Source: Candidatus Gugararchaeum adminiculabundum | GTDB lineage: Archaea > Micrarchaeota > Micrarchaeia > Burarchaeales > Gugararchaeaceae | Assembly: GCA_902384795.1 (NCBI GenBank) | Contig: CABMDC010000007.1 | Coordinates: 1 to 64,000 of the forward strand | Length of the DNA stretch: 64,000 nucleotides | Reading direction: 5' to 3' | Shown here: piece by piece, positions 14,894-23,273 of the stretch | How the letters are laid out: the number at the start of each line of letters is the position of its first letter | Numbering within the stretch: the stretch's first letter is position 1 | Program-made: the position numbers and the translations under genes | Notes under the pieces: model-generated | The model's database searches: none | What the model saw: only the letters and a program-made list of their open reading frames with translations | What the model was told of the DNA's origin: nothing

Positions 14894-14960
14894 GACTGGT
14901 TGTTACTGTTAGTGCCTGTTTTTCCCTTTTATACCCCTATTTAAGCCCAAAAAGGAAAGG

Positions 14961-14969
14961 CTTTTATTC
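14961..14969 (+). promoter_or_regulatory. TATA-like box for 14999 gene
   Basis: CTTTTATTC is centred 34 bases before ATG 14999, giving a very short or absent leader. Confidence 0.4.
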
Positions 14970-14998
14970 TCGGAAAACGCGTATTATAGTAGATTTCT

Positions 14999-16012
14999 AT
15001 GCCAATGCGCAGTATCAGGCAACCTAGAGGAAAAACTGAGGTAGTTACGAGAGCGAACGACCCTGTATGGTGCGCACAGGCTAAACTCATAGAAGCAGCT
15101 GCTCAGAAATCAACTTCACATTTTAGGCTAGTTGCTTCGGCTTCAATTGGGCCAGGCGAGGGAAGAGCTGTCTGGGCGAGAGCTGCGAAAGCTCAAAGAC
15201 AGGCTAAATCGCCTCAGACTGGAGTTAATGGTTGGGATATTGTCAAAGTAGCCACGATCCTTATCGGAGTGCCCTCGGTTCTTTTTGGCATAGTAAAAAC
15301 AGTATGGGCGCAGGATGCGGCAGCTGCCAAACAATATATCAGCAAAGGGAAACCGGCCGTAGTTGCGCAGCAGGTGCCCGGGCCGACAATGGTTTCACAG
15401 GCGACGACAACTGAACCTGAACCGAAAGAAGAAACTCGATTGGCTGGAACTTCGAATGCGCCGATAATTATCGATAATCCATATGCACAGAAAACTTATG
15501 ATCTAAAAGGCGCTAAGCTAGAGTTAAACCAGAGCGAGAACAAATTATACTCAATAGTAGATGGACTTCACCCGGCAGAACTATATGACCTGGGCGGTCT
15601 GTCGGATATGTATGAGGGTAGAATCAATTACTCCTCGCTTGCCATTTTAGATGATGGAACCATCGGATTGACATTACGAGGTAAGAATGCAAAAACAGGG
15701 GAAATCGAAAATGGTTTGATTATTATACAAGAAGGTTTAGGAATACAGGTATATACCACGCCGTATGACGCTAAAATCTCAAGCAAAAGAGACGAATTCG
15801 GTTTAACACTCCTTAATGGCGAAAAAAAATCATGCAGAGTGATACTGGCTTCGGATTACACTCCTATAGTGGGGGACAAAACAGTAGAAACTAAAGGATT
15901 TGAAGATGGGAAACTCTACGTATTGGTCATTAGAAAATTGCCAGCTGAAACGAAAGCATCAAATGAAATTGAAAAAACAGGCGTTTCTTTAACTAACGCT
16001 AAAACACAATGA
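14999..16012 (+). CDS. Hypothetical protein with one membrane segment
   Basis: 337 residues, not recognised. Residues 1-78 are basic and polar; ~82-104 (VKVATILIGVPSVLFGIVKT) form one membrane helix; then comes a Pro/Thr/Glu linker (PTMVSQATTTEPEPKEE) and a ~190-residue beta-rich domain (ending ASDYTPIV...LYVLVIRKLP). This suggests an N-in, C-out anchored protein with an extracellular domain, but topology is inference. It has its own TATA-like box. The following gene starts ~80 bases downstream with another promoter. Confidence 0.75.
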   Translation: MPMRSIRQPRGKTEVVTRANDPVWCAQAKLIEAAAQKSTSHFRLVASASIGPGEGRAVWARAAKAQRQAKSPQTGVNGWDIVKVATILIGVPSVLFGIVKTVWAQDAAAAKQYISKGKPAVVAQQVPGPTMVSQATTTEPEPKEETRLAGTSNAPIIIDNPYAQKTYDLKGAKLELNQSENKLYSIVDGLHPAELYDLGGLSDMYEGRINYSSLAILDDGTIGLTLRGKNAKTGEIENGLIIIQEGLGIQVYTTPYDAKISSKRDEFGLTLLNGEKKSCRVILASDYTPIVGDKTVETKGFEDGKLYVLVIRKLPAETKASNEIEKTGVSLTNAKTQ

Positions 16013-16060
16013 ATTCTATCAATAGTAAAAAATAGCAACACAAACAAACCGTAGGTAAGG

Positions 16061-16068
16061 TTTATTAG
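16061..16068 (+). promoter_or_regulatory. TATA box for 16092 gene
   Basis: TTTATTAG is centred 27 bases before ATG 16092, predicting a leaderless transcript. Confidence 0.55.
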
Positions 16069-16091
16069 TCGGTATTTCTACTTTCTAGCTT

Positions 16092-18629
16092 ATGGAGGCT
16101 TTCCAAGTAGACCCAAAGAAACTAAAGCCAGCCGTGCAGAAGGCAGTTGAGCATTATGCGCAACCTGAACCCGGTGATAAGAGAGTTGATGCCAATCCTC
16201 CAACCTCTTCCCCAGAGCTTGATGCTAAACCATCCGTCACCCGTCATTTAAGCGACGCTGAAACAAAAGCGAATAATATATTTGAAAATAAACTACAACC
16301 CCAGAATACTAGTGAAACTCAATTAAAAACTCAGGAGATTGCAGTAGGGCAATCTGAGCAACAATTCTCAACTGCAGATGCGATAAATCAGAATAAACGC
16401 GACGATGAACGGCTTGCGAACCCAGGAGGAGATACGCGAGATCACGAGTTGGGGGGAAAAGGAAATCTGGGGAAAACTAAAACCGGAGGGTATAATGCGC
16501 AACACAAAGAACAAACAGCGGAGCAAACAGCTATAGCGGCAGGGATATCCGCAGAAGAAACCTCAAAATCCGAAACCGACAAAACCAAAAAAACCTCAGA
16601 CACGTCCCAAATCCAACCATACGCAATCCCCGGAGCTGAAAGCAAAAATGTCGATTCCACCTTCGATTCTGCCACAGTGGAAAACGCGGAAGGCGAACCA
16701 ATCATGCGCTCGGCCGAGAACATCCTTTTTGAATTGAGCATGATGGATGATGAAGAATTGAAGGACGTTGAAAAGGAAATGGACGATGAGACAAAGGAAA
16801 AGCTGGACGAAATTCGTGAAGACGCGGACGAGCTTGAGGAAAAGAACAAGGAAGTGGACGATGAAATAACCACCATTGAAGAGGCATTGGAAAAGGGCGA
16901 AATAACAGAGGAAGAAGCAAAAGAGCTTACTGATTTTCTATTGGATGAAGACGAGGAAAAAGGTTTTCTTTCGCTGATTATCGAGGATGGCGAGAACTTC
17001 GACATGGCACTGGAAGCGATTATTGAGGCAAAGGAACTGAACGAGATTATGGAAAGCGACAAGGTGGACGATGAGACCAAGGCGGAGCTTATAGAGGATG
17101 CGATTGAAGTCGCTGAAGCTGAAAACGAGGATTCAATCAAGGAAGCAAGGGAAGACCTGGAAGAATTAAAGGAAAAAGCCGAGGACATGGAAGACGGGAA
17201 GGAAAAGGAAGAGCTCCTTGACCTGATTGAGAAAATGGAAGCTGAACTGGATGCAAAGGAAGAGGCGCTAAACGAAAAGGAAAAGGACCTGGACGAGATG
17301 GTAAAGGAAATTGAGGAACTGGAAGGAGTTTCCATTGACTTGAAGGACGAATTGGAGAAAATAAGCGGAGAACTGGACGGCAAGGAAATGACCAAGGACG
17401 AGGAAAAGGAACTGAAGGAAGAGATCGAGGACCTGAAAGAGAAAATCAAGAACATTGACGACCCGGAGGCAAAGGAAAAATTCGAGGATGCGCTGGAAAA
17501 GGCGGAGGAAAAATTAGAAGCGCGGCACAGGCTGAAGAACGGGTTGCAGGGGATAAAGAAAGCATTGGGCGGAAGGGAACAGGAGCAGTTTGACCTGCTA
17601 AAGGACTCGCTGAAGAAACTTGAGGAAGACGGGGCAGAGCAGAAGAAAAAGGGACTGGAACAGTTCGGGAATGTCAGGATTGCGGACTTGAGCGAGCAAC
17701 TGGAAGAACTGCTGAAGAAACTGGAAAAGCAATACGAAAAGGCGGAAACCCCGAAGGACAGGCAGGAAATCAAGAACGAAATAGCCGAAAGCTGGCTCAA
17801 GCAAAGGAAAATCAACGAATACCTGGACAAGGCGCTGAACGCCCTGAGGGCAGGAGTGATGGACCCGGACGAGGAAGTGCGGGAAGCCGCAATCCGGGGA
17901 ATGGGCGGCATAAAACACAGGATCGTGTTCAATGATTTGCTTTCAATCGCCGAAGGAAAGAATATGCGCCATGAAGGCGTGAAAGAGGATGACAGTGTCA
18001 GGGTGGAAGCGCTCTACGCATTGAAGAATTACCAGGCTCCGGAAACAATCAATGCGTGCAGGAAAATCCTGAAGAGCAAGGACGAGCCGGAAACAGTGAA
18101 AACCGCCGCGGCCAGCGTGCTTGCCTGGTTTGTGGATGAAAAGAGCTGGGAGAATGTCAAGCCATTGATGAAAAGCAGCGATCCCGAGGCAAGGAAGCAG
18201 GCGGTCTATTTCATTGGAAGGACAAGGCCTGCGGACGGGGTAAAGGAAATGTTCAGGATGCTGGAGCATGAGAAGGAAACGGATGTGATAAAGGAAATCC
18301 TGGATGTGATGTGGTTCCTGGGAGGGAACGAACTGATTCCAAAGCTCATAGAATTGTACGAAGCCCATGAGAAGGATGCTGATTCAAGGGTGAAAAAGGC
18401 GATAATCTCGGCTGCAAAGAAAACCAAGAAATCCAATGCCGCAAGGGTGCTGGAAAAGGCGCTGGACGACGAGGACAGGGAAGTGGTTGCAGAGGCGTTG
18501 GATGCGGTGAAAAGCCTGAGGAGCGCAACCCAGGCGATTAGGACGAAATTGGCGCTGCTTAAGGAGAACTGCGGAGAGGATGTGCTTCTTTGCAAGAAAG
18601 TGGATGAAGCGATACAGGCGCTTTCTTAG
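16092..18629 (+). CDS. Very acidic coiled-coil protein with C-terminal HEAT repeats
   Basis: 845 residues in three parts. Residues 1-~200 are polar and probably disordered (Thr/Glu/Gln-rich). About 205-590 is a long, extremely Glu/Asp/Lys-rich coiled coil (e.g. DDEELKDVEKEMDDETKEKL). The last ~260 residues carry six or so HEAT/PBS-lyase-type repeats: DPDEEVREAAIRGM, DDSVRVEALYALKN, ETVKTAAASVLAW, DPEARKQAVYFIGR, DSRVKKAIISAAKK and DREVVAEALDAVKS. HEAT repeats are protein-binding scaffolds. There is no signal peptide or membrane helix, so it is probably a cytoplasmic scaffold; partners unknown. Convergent with the flavoprotein gene, 27 bases between stops. Confidence 0.85.
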   Translation: MEAFQVDPKKLKPAVQKAVEHYAQPEPGDKRVDANPPTSSPELDAKPSVTRHLSDAETKANNIFENKLQPQNTSETQLKTQEIAVGQSEQQFSTADAINQNKRDDERLANPGGDTRDHELGGKGNLGKTKTGGYNAQHKEQTAEQTAIAAGISAEETSKSETDKTKKTSDTSQIQPYAIPGAESKNVDSTFDSATVENAEGEPIMRSAENILFELSMMDDEELKDVEKEMDDETKEKLDEIREDADELEEKNKEVDDEITTIEEALEKGEITEEEAKELTDFLLDEDEEKGFLSLIIEDGENFDMALEAIIEAKELNEIMESDKVDDETKAELIEDAIEVAEAENEDSIKEAREDLEELKEKAEDMEDGKEKEELLDLIEKMEAELDAKEEALNEKEKDLDEMVKEIEELEGVSIDLKDELEKISGELDGKEMTKDEEKELKEEIEDLKEKIKNIDDPEAKEKFEDALEKAEEKLEARHRLKNGLQGIKKALGGREQEQFDLLKDSLKKLEEDGAEQKKKGLEQFGNVRIADLSEQLEELLKKLEKQYEKAETPKDRQEIKNEIAESWLKQRKINEYLDKALNALRAGVMDPDEEVREAAIRGMGGIKHRIVFNDLLSIAEGKNMRHEGVKEDDSVRVEALYALKNYQAPETINACRKILKSKDEPETVKTAAASVLAWFVDEKSWENVKPLMKSSDPEARKQAVYFIGRTRPADGVKEMFRMLEHEKETDVIKEILDVMWFLGGNELIPKLIELYEAHEKDADSRVKKAIISAAKKTKKSNAARVLEKALDDEDREVVAEALDAVKSLRSATQAIRTKLALLKENCGEDVLLCKKVDEAIQALS

Positions 18630-18656
18630 GGCGAATTGGCTGGAGTTGGACGAGTT

Positions 18657-19895
18657 CTAGCTGAACAACAGTTTAAGATAAAATGTCGGGCTCATCATCT
18701 TCTTTTTCGCATCCGCGTTCACCAGCATGCCGGAAATTGTTTCGCGCACATAGGGGCTTCTCTGCGCTTTTCCGATGAAGAAATTCGCGAGCCTTTTGAA
18801 TTTGCCAATCCTTTGCAAAAAGTAGCTCATCTTGATTTCTGCGCCAAGCCCCTGGTTCCACAAATCATCCTGATATTTTGAAAGCTGTGATTCGCTGAAG
18901 TCATTTGATTTCAGGGCTTCTAGAATTATGGGAGCCGCGTGCTTTGCAGAGAACATGCCATTGCCGATTCCTTCTCCTGAAAACGGGTCTATCAGGCTGG
19001 CGGCATCACCAAGAAGGACATAGCCGTCCCCTGCTAATTTCATTTTCTTGCTCCCGAATGGAAGGGTCCAGCCTTTTACTTCGCTGATTAATTTTGCATT
19101 CTTGAAGCGCTCGATGAATTCTGGGCGGGTCTTGATTGCATCGAACATCCTTTTTTTCAGGTCGATATTTTTGGAGCGGATTTCCTTGGTGAGCATTCCT
19201 ACGCCGACGTTAGCCTTGCCGTCTTCGAGCGGGAAAATCCAGAAATAACCCGGGATGACTTGGTCAATGAAATAGATTTCAATTCCCTTGTTCATTCCAG
19301 TGATGCCGGAATAATAGCCGCGCACTGAAATGCAGTGGTGATTGGGGTCTAAGTTCAGTTGACCTAATTTGGATGCAACGGTGCTTGTGGCCCCGTCTGC
19401 GCCTGCGACAACTTTGGCGCGGAATTCCTGCGGCTGCTTGCTGTTGCCGTTCATGCCTTTTACGCCAACTACGAATCCTTTTTCGTCCTTGATAATATCG
19501 GTCACTGTGAAATTTTCAATGGTTGTGACATAGGGCTGGGATTTGGCATTCTGGAAAAGCACGTTGTCAAAAACTTCGCGCCTGCAGCAGAAGCTGGGGA
19601 CTGGAACAGATGGATTCTGGGGAATGTCGATTACCACATTGCTGCCGTTCGGGGAAACAAAATAGATTTTGTCGTATTCTTCGCGCGGCACGAATTCGAA
19701 TGCATCCATCAGGCCGAGCTCGCCGATGATTTTCAGGCACCTGCCGCCGATCGCATCACCGCAGGTTTTGTCGCGCGGGAAATGCGCCTTGTCCAAGAGC
19801 AGAACGCGAACTTTTTCTTTTGCCAAATAGGCGGCGAGTGTGGAGCCGGCAGGCCCTGCGCCTGCGATTATTACGTCAAATGAATCAGAAGCCAT
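18657..19895 (-). CDS. Geranylgeranyl reductase-family FAD oxidoreductase
   Basis: 412 residues. The N-terminal dinucleotide fold is DVIIAGAGPAGSTLAAYLAK with LLLDKAHFPRDKTCGDAIGG (PxxKxCG signature of the family). VAGADGATSTVASKLG and GYVLLGDAASLIDPFSGEGI (second FAD motif) complete the diagnosis. Archaeal members reduce the isoprenoid chains of ether lipids at the membrane, using FAD; related enzymes act on chlorophyll or other prenyl chains, so the exact substrate is uncertain. The C terminus (SPTFYLKLLFS) is hydrophobic. Divergent from infB, sharing a TATA-rich interval (19920-19933). Confidence 0.9.
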   Translation of the reverse strand: MASDSFDVIIAGAGPAGSTLAAYLAKEKVRVLLLDKAHFPRDKTCGDAIGGRCLKIIGELGLMDAFEFVPREEYDKIYFVSPNGSNVVIDIPQNPSVPVPSFCCRREVFDNVLFQNAKSQPYVTTIENFTVTDIIKDEKGFVVGVKGMNGNSKQPQEFRAKVVAGADGATSTVASKLGQLNLDPNHHCISVRGYYSGITGMNKGIEIYFIDQVIPGYFWIFPLEDGKANVGVGMLTKEIRSKNIDLKKRMFDAIKTRPEFIERFKNAKLISEVKGWTLPFGSKKMKLAGDGYVLLGDAASLIDPFSGEGIGNGMFSAKHAAPIILEALKSNDFSESQLSKYQDDLWNQGLGAEIKMSYFLQRIGKFKRLANFFIGKAQRSPYVRETISGMLVNADAKKKMMSPTFYLKLLFS

Positions 19896-19970
19896 GGTAA
19901 TCTTGGCAAGAGATTGGCAATCAATTAATAAAAGAGTTTTTACCTAATTCTACCGGAATAGGCGGATTTT

Positions 19971-21743
19971 ATGGTCACCCGGCAGCCAATAGTCGTTGTT
20001 TTAGGTCACGTAGACCACGGCAAGACTAGCATTCTTGATAGGATAAGGAAAACGCGAGTGGCAAAAAGGGAAGTTGGAGGAATCACCCAGCACGTGGGGG
20101 CAAGCGAAGTGCCTGCGGAAGTGATAAAGAAAATCTGTGGAAACATGCTGGAGAGGCTGAAAATCAATTTGACTATTCCTGGACTATTGTTCATTGATAC
20201 GCCGGGGCATGCGGCATTCACTGCCATGCGCGAGAGGGGCGGAACTATTGCGGACATTGCAATCGTGGTTGTTGATTTTGCCCAGGGGTTCCAGCCGCAA
20301 ACGCTCGAGGCGCTGAAAATCCTGAAGAATCACAAAACCCCGTTCATTCTGGCGGCTAATAAAATTGATTTGACGAACGGATGGCTGGATTCAAAGGAAG
20401 AGTCTTTCACCAGGGCGCTGGAAAAGCAGAGCGAGCATGCGCAGGCGGCTTTCGAGGAACGAATGTACGAACTGGTTGGAAGGATGCATGAACTGGGGTT
20501 TGAGAGCGAGAGGTTTGACAGGGTTACTGATTTTACAAAGCAAGTGACGATTGTGCCGGTGAGCGCAAAAACAGGCGAGGGAATACTGGAGCTGCTGCTG
20601 TTTTTGGCTGGGCTGAGCCAGAGATTTTTGGAAAAGCAATTGCAGACCGAAGTGAAAGGGCCTGGAAGGGGAAGCATTTTGGAAGTGAAAAAAGAAGCGG
20701 GGTTGGGAATTACCATTGATGTTATTTTGTATGACGGGATGATTCGAAAAAATGACAGGATAGTTTTCGGAACCCTGAATGGCGCAGAAAGCACCAATGT
20801 GCGGGGATTGCTGAAGCCGAAGCCATTGGACGAGATGAGGGATGCAAGGGAAAAGTTTGACCAGGTGGATGTTGTTTATGCAGCGAGCGGAGTGAAGATC
20901 TATGCACCTGGATTGGATAATGCGATTTCCGGCTCCCCGGTGCTTGTAGTGGATTTGGAAAAAAATAACGAGGAGGAATTGCGCACGCAAATAACAAAGG
21001 AGATTTCCTCGGTGTTTGTTTCAACCGATGCGGCGGGGGTTGTGCTCAAGGCCGATACCATTGGCTCTGTGGAAGCGATTACTAAATTGTTTGATGAGGC
21101 AGAGATTGTAATCAGAACTACAGGAATAGGGCCGGTGGCGAAAAAGGACATAGTTGACGCGGAGATTGTGAAAAACGAGGACAGGTACAAGGGAGTGATA
21201 ATGGCATTCAATGTGACTGTGCCCAAGGAAATCCAGAACGAGGCAGACAGCAAGCAAATTCCCATCATCTCCGAGAAAATCATCTATGACCTGATTCTCA
21301 ACTATGAAAAGTGGAAAGTGGAGGAAAGGGAAAAGGAGAAGAAGGAGGCGTTCACTGAAATGGTGCTTCCGTGCAAAATCAAGATTCTCAGGGAGCATAT
21401 TTTCAGGATTTCCAAGCCGGCGATTGTCGGGGTAAGAGTGCTGGGCGGAAGGCTGAGAAGCGGCGTTGACCTTGTGAAAAAGGATGGAACGGTTATCGGA
21501 ACAGTGAAGGCAATCCAGCATGACAAGAAATCTGTCAATGAGGCGGAAGCCGGGAAGGAGGTTGCGATTTCCATTGAAGGCGCGACTGCGGAAAAGGATT
21601 TCAATGAGGATGACGAGTTGTATGCCAATATCCCCAAGAGGCATTTGGATTTGCTTGAAGGGAAATATTCGGTTGCGCTGAATGCCGATGAGCAGGAAGT
21701 GCTGCAGGAATTCAAGGCGATTTTCAGGAAACAGAGGATTTGA
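19971..21743 (+). CDS. infB: Translation initiation factor aIF5B/IF-2
   Basis: 590 residues, the typical archaeal/eukaryal short form. G1 GHVDHGKTS, Thr of switch I in KREVGGITQHVGASEV, G3 DTPGHAAFTAMRERG, G4 NKID and G5 SAKTGEG are all present, followed by domains II-IV (GRGSILEVKKEAGLGITIDV; GVRVLGGRLRSGVDLVKKDG). This GTPase promotes ribosomal subunit joining. AGGCGGA lies just before ATG 19971. The HD-domain gene starts 9 bases downstream, followed by a tRNA, forming a translation-related cluster. Confidence 0.98.
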   Translation: MVTRQPIVVVLGHVDHGKTSILDRIRKTRVAKREVGGITQHVGASEVPAEVIKKICGNMLERLKINLTIPGLLFIDTPGHAAFTAMRERGGTIADIAIVVVDFAQGFQPQTLEALKILKNHKTPFILAANKIDLTNGWLDSKEESFTRALEKQSEHAQAAFEERMYELVGRMHELGFESERFDRVTDFTKQVTIVPVSAKTGEGILELLLFLAGLSQRFLEKQLQTEVKGPGRGSILEVKKEAGLGITIDVILYDGMIRKNDRIVFGTLNGAESTNVRGLLKPKPLDEMRDAREKFDQVDVVYAASGVKIYAPGLDNAISGSPVLVVDLEKNNEEELRTQITKEISSVFVSTDAAGVVLKADTIGSVEAITKLFDEAEIVIRTTGIGPVAKKDIVDAEIVKNEDRYKGVIMAFNVTVPKEIQNEADSKQIPIISEKIIYDLILNYEKWKVEEREKEKKEAFTEMVLPCKIKILREHIFRISKPAIVGVRVLGGRLRSGVDLVKKDGTVIGTVKAIQHDKKSVNEAEAGKEVAISIEGATAEKDFNEDDELYANIPKRHLDLLEGKYSVALNADEQEVLQEFKAIFRKQRI

Positions 21744-21752
21744 GTTGATCAC

Positions 21753-22517
21753 ATGGATGGAAAGGACACGCTTGAACAGCAGCTCAGTGCGGAGCTTGTG
21801 AACAGCCCGCTTGCCAAAAGAGTTTTGAAAGCGGTTGTTGCGAGCGAGGAATACCACGCGATAAATTACATGGCAAATTCCGTCGCAGTGAACAGGATGA
21901 AAATCACGGACCACGGGTTCACGCACGCGATGATCACTGCGCTGAACGCCATGCGGATTTTCAATGTGCTGCAAAAGGCAGGAGTGAAAACCAACTGGGA
22001 AATGGAAAGGCACGGGAATTCCGAGGAAGCGAGGGTGATTGTTTTGCTCGGCGCGCTGTGCCATGATTTCGGGAATGCGATCCACAGGGACGGGCACCAT
22101 GGGCAGAGCCTGGTTGTGGCCAGGCCGTTTGTTTCAGGTATTGTTTCCAAATTTTTCAAGGGAGTGAAAAGGATCGAGGTGGAACTGTCGGTGCTCCAGT
22201 GCATTTACTGCCATGATGAGAGCGTGCAGGCATATTCGATCGAGGAGAGCATTGTGAAAATCGCGGACGGAGTGGACTGCGCGCACGGAAGGGCGAGGGT
22301 GCCCCACGAGCTGCTCGGGAACGTGAATGAATACACCCTGAGCTCAAACGCGATTGATGATGCGACCGTTGTTTTCGGAACCATGAAAAAGCCGGTGAAA
22401 ATCGTTCTTAAAATGAATGACAAGATTGGCAGATTCCAGATTGACCAGGTGCTGCAGAAGAAGATTGACATGAGCACGATCAAGGACATGGTTGAGATTG
22501 AAGTCCAGATGAAATGA
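21753..22517 (+). CDS. HD-domain phosphohydrolase
   Basis: 254 residues. The metal-binding HD signature is complete: ITDHGFTHA (His54/58), ALCHDFGNAIHRDGHHG (His104-Asp105, then 111/115/116), YCHDES, and KIADGVDCAHGR (Asp174). HD proteins hydrolyse nucleotides, cyclic nucleotides or other phosphoesters. The substrate cannot be read from the sequence. The C-terminal ~60 residues form a small beta-rich domain. It is 9 bases after infB and its TGA is immediately followed by the first base of a tRNA gene, so one transcript may carry all three. Confidence 0.88.
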   Translation: MDGKDTLEQQLSAELVNSPLAKRVLKAVVASEEYHAINYMANSVAVNRMKITDHGFTHAMITALNAMRIFNVLQKAGVKTNWEMERHGNSEEARVIVLLGALCHDFGNAIHRDGHHGQSLVVARPFVSGIVSKFFKGVKRIEVELSVLQCIYCHDESVQAYSIEESIVKIADGVDCAHGRARVPHELLGNVNEYTLSSNAIDDATVVFGTMKKPVKIVLKMNDKIGRFQIDQVLQKKIDMSTIKDMVEIEVQMK

Positions 22518-22612
22518 GCCCTCGTAGTCCAGCCTGGATAGGACACAGGCCTCCGAATGGCCTGAAAAACAGGTGAAAGTCTGTGACCCGGGTTCAAATC
22601 CCGGCGAGGGCG
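22518..22612 (+). tRNA. tRNA-Arg(CCG) with a 21-nt intron
   Basis: Cloverleaf by eye: acceptor GCCCTCG/CGAGGGC, D arm GTCC-AGCCTGGATA-GGAC, anticodon stem CAGGC/GTCTG (one G-T pair), loop CTCCGAA with U33 and anticodon CCG, 4-base variable loop TGAC, T arm CCGGG-TTCAAAT-CCCGG, discriminator G, no encoded CCA. Between the anticodon and the 3' stem strand are 21 extra bases at the canonical 37/38 site, containing CCTG-AAAAA-CAGG. The precursor can also form CAGGCC-TCCGAAT-GGCCTG, and a clean bulge-helix-bulge is not obvious. Amino-acid identity depends on this intron placement. Confidence 0.82.
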
Positions 22613-22637
22613 AATATCTTTTTCGGATTAACAGAAA

Positions 22638-23018
22638 CTACGCTTCAGCAATGCAGTCTATTTCAACAAGCCCGTCTTTCGGGAGCCGCGCGACCTGGAC
22701 AGTGGCGCGTGCGGGTTTATTCGAAGCGAAGAATTTGGCGTACTCCTCGTTCATTGCCGCGAAATCGTTCATGTCCTTTAGATAGACGGTGGTTTTCACG
22801 ACTTTTTCCAGGGATGAGCCGGATGCTTCAAGCACTGCTTTCAAATTTGCCAATGCCTGCTTTGCCTGCTCGCGGATGCCTCCGGAAACCATTTCGCCAG
22901 CAGGGGTTGTGCCGAGCTGGCCCGAGCAGAAAATGAATGATTTCGAATCGGATTTCACTGCTTGGGAGTAGGGACCGAACGCTTTCGGAGCCTTGTCTGT
23001 GGAAATTGTTTTTGCCAT
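22638..23018 (-). CDS. ridA: RidA family enamine/imine deaminase
   Basis: 126 residues, normal length for the YjgF/YER057c/UK114 family: KAFGPYSQAVKS, FIFCSGQLGTTPAGEMV, EQAKQALANLKAVLEASGSS, VVKTTVYLKDMNDFAAMNEE and the C-terminal PARATVQVARLPKDGLVEID with the substrate-carboxylate-binding Arg. RidA trimers hydrolyse reactive enamine intermediates from amino-acid metabolism. AATTATTTAATATG upstream (about 23040-23052, minus strand) suggests a short or leaderless mRNA. A truncated copy of its 5' end lies 185 bases upstream. Confidence 0.95.
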   Translation of the reverse strand: MAKTISTDKAPKAFGPYSQAVKSDSKSFIFCSGQLGTTPAGEMVSGGIREQAKQALANLKAVLEASGSSLEKVVKTTVYLKDMNDFAAMNEEYAKFFASNKPARATVQVARLPKDGLVEIDCIAEA

Positions 23019-23177
23019 AAGACTGATTGCGTAAGTTCATATTAAATAATTTTGGTTGCAGGCGCCCTGGAAAGAAAAACCACAAGATGAAGGAGAGCTT
23101 GTTGCGAGCGGGTGCGAGCGCGCTGTGCGCGTGAATCAGCTGCGAGCGACTTAGACATGGCAGGAGAGTAGGGGTTC

Positions 23178-23202
23178 GGGGCGAGAACTCCGTTCTTGCC
23201 CC
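23178..23202. repeat. Strong inverted repeat
   Basis: GGGGCGAGAAC-TCC-GTTCTTGCCCC, an 11-bp stem with one G-T pair, sits exactly at the break point of the truncated ridA copy. It could be a terminator or a scar of the rearrangement. The surrounding 23019-23177 shows no gene. Confidence 0.45.
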
Positions 23203-23261
23203 GCTTGGGAGTAGGGGCCGAACGCTTTCGGGGCTTTGTCTGTTGAGATCGCTTTTGCCAT
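23203..23261 (-). pseudogene. Truncated 5' fragment of a second ridA copy
   Basis: The minus strand reads ATG then MAKAISTDKAPKAFGPYSQA, matching the first 20 residues of the intact ridA (MAKTISTDKAPKAFGPYSQA), then breaks into the inverted repeat. GGTGATATTG upstream of its ATG is a good ribosome-binding site, so this may be the original ridA start region left after a duplication or deletion. It lies just downstream of the broken surface-protein gene. Confidence 0.8.
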
Positions 23262-23273
23262 CAATATCACCTT

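Noticed and set aside
16442-17932. 496-codon Ser/Phe-rich frame opposite the acidic coiled-coil gene
   Set aside because: It is the complement of Glu/Asp/Lys codons; the plus-strand protein with HEAT repeats is clearly the real one.
22518-22612. Reading the tRNA as a class II tRNA-Ser(CGA) with a long variable arm
   Set aside because: It would put C at position 33 and use a four-pair D stem of class I type; tRNA-Arg(CCG) with an intron at 37/38 keeps U33 and a normal variable loop.
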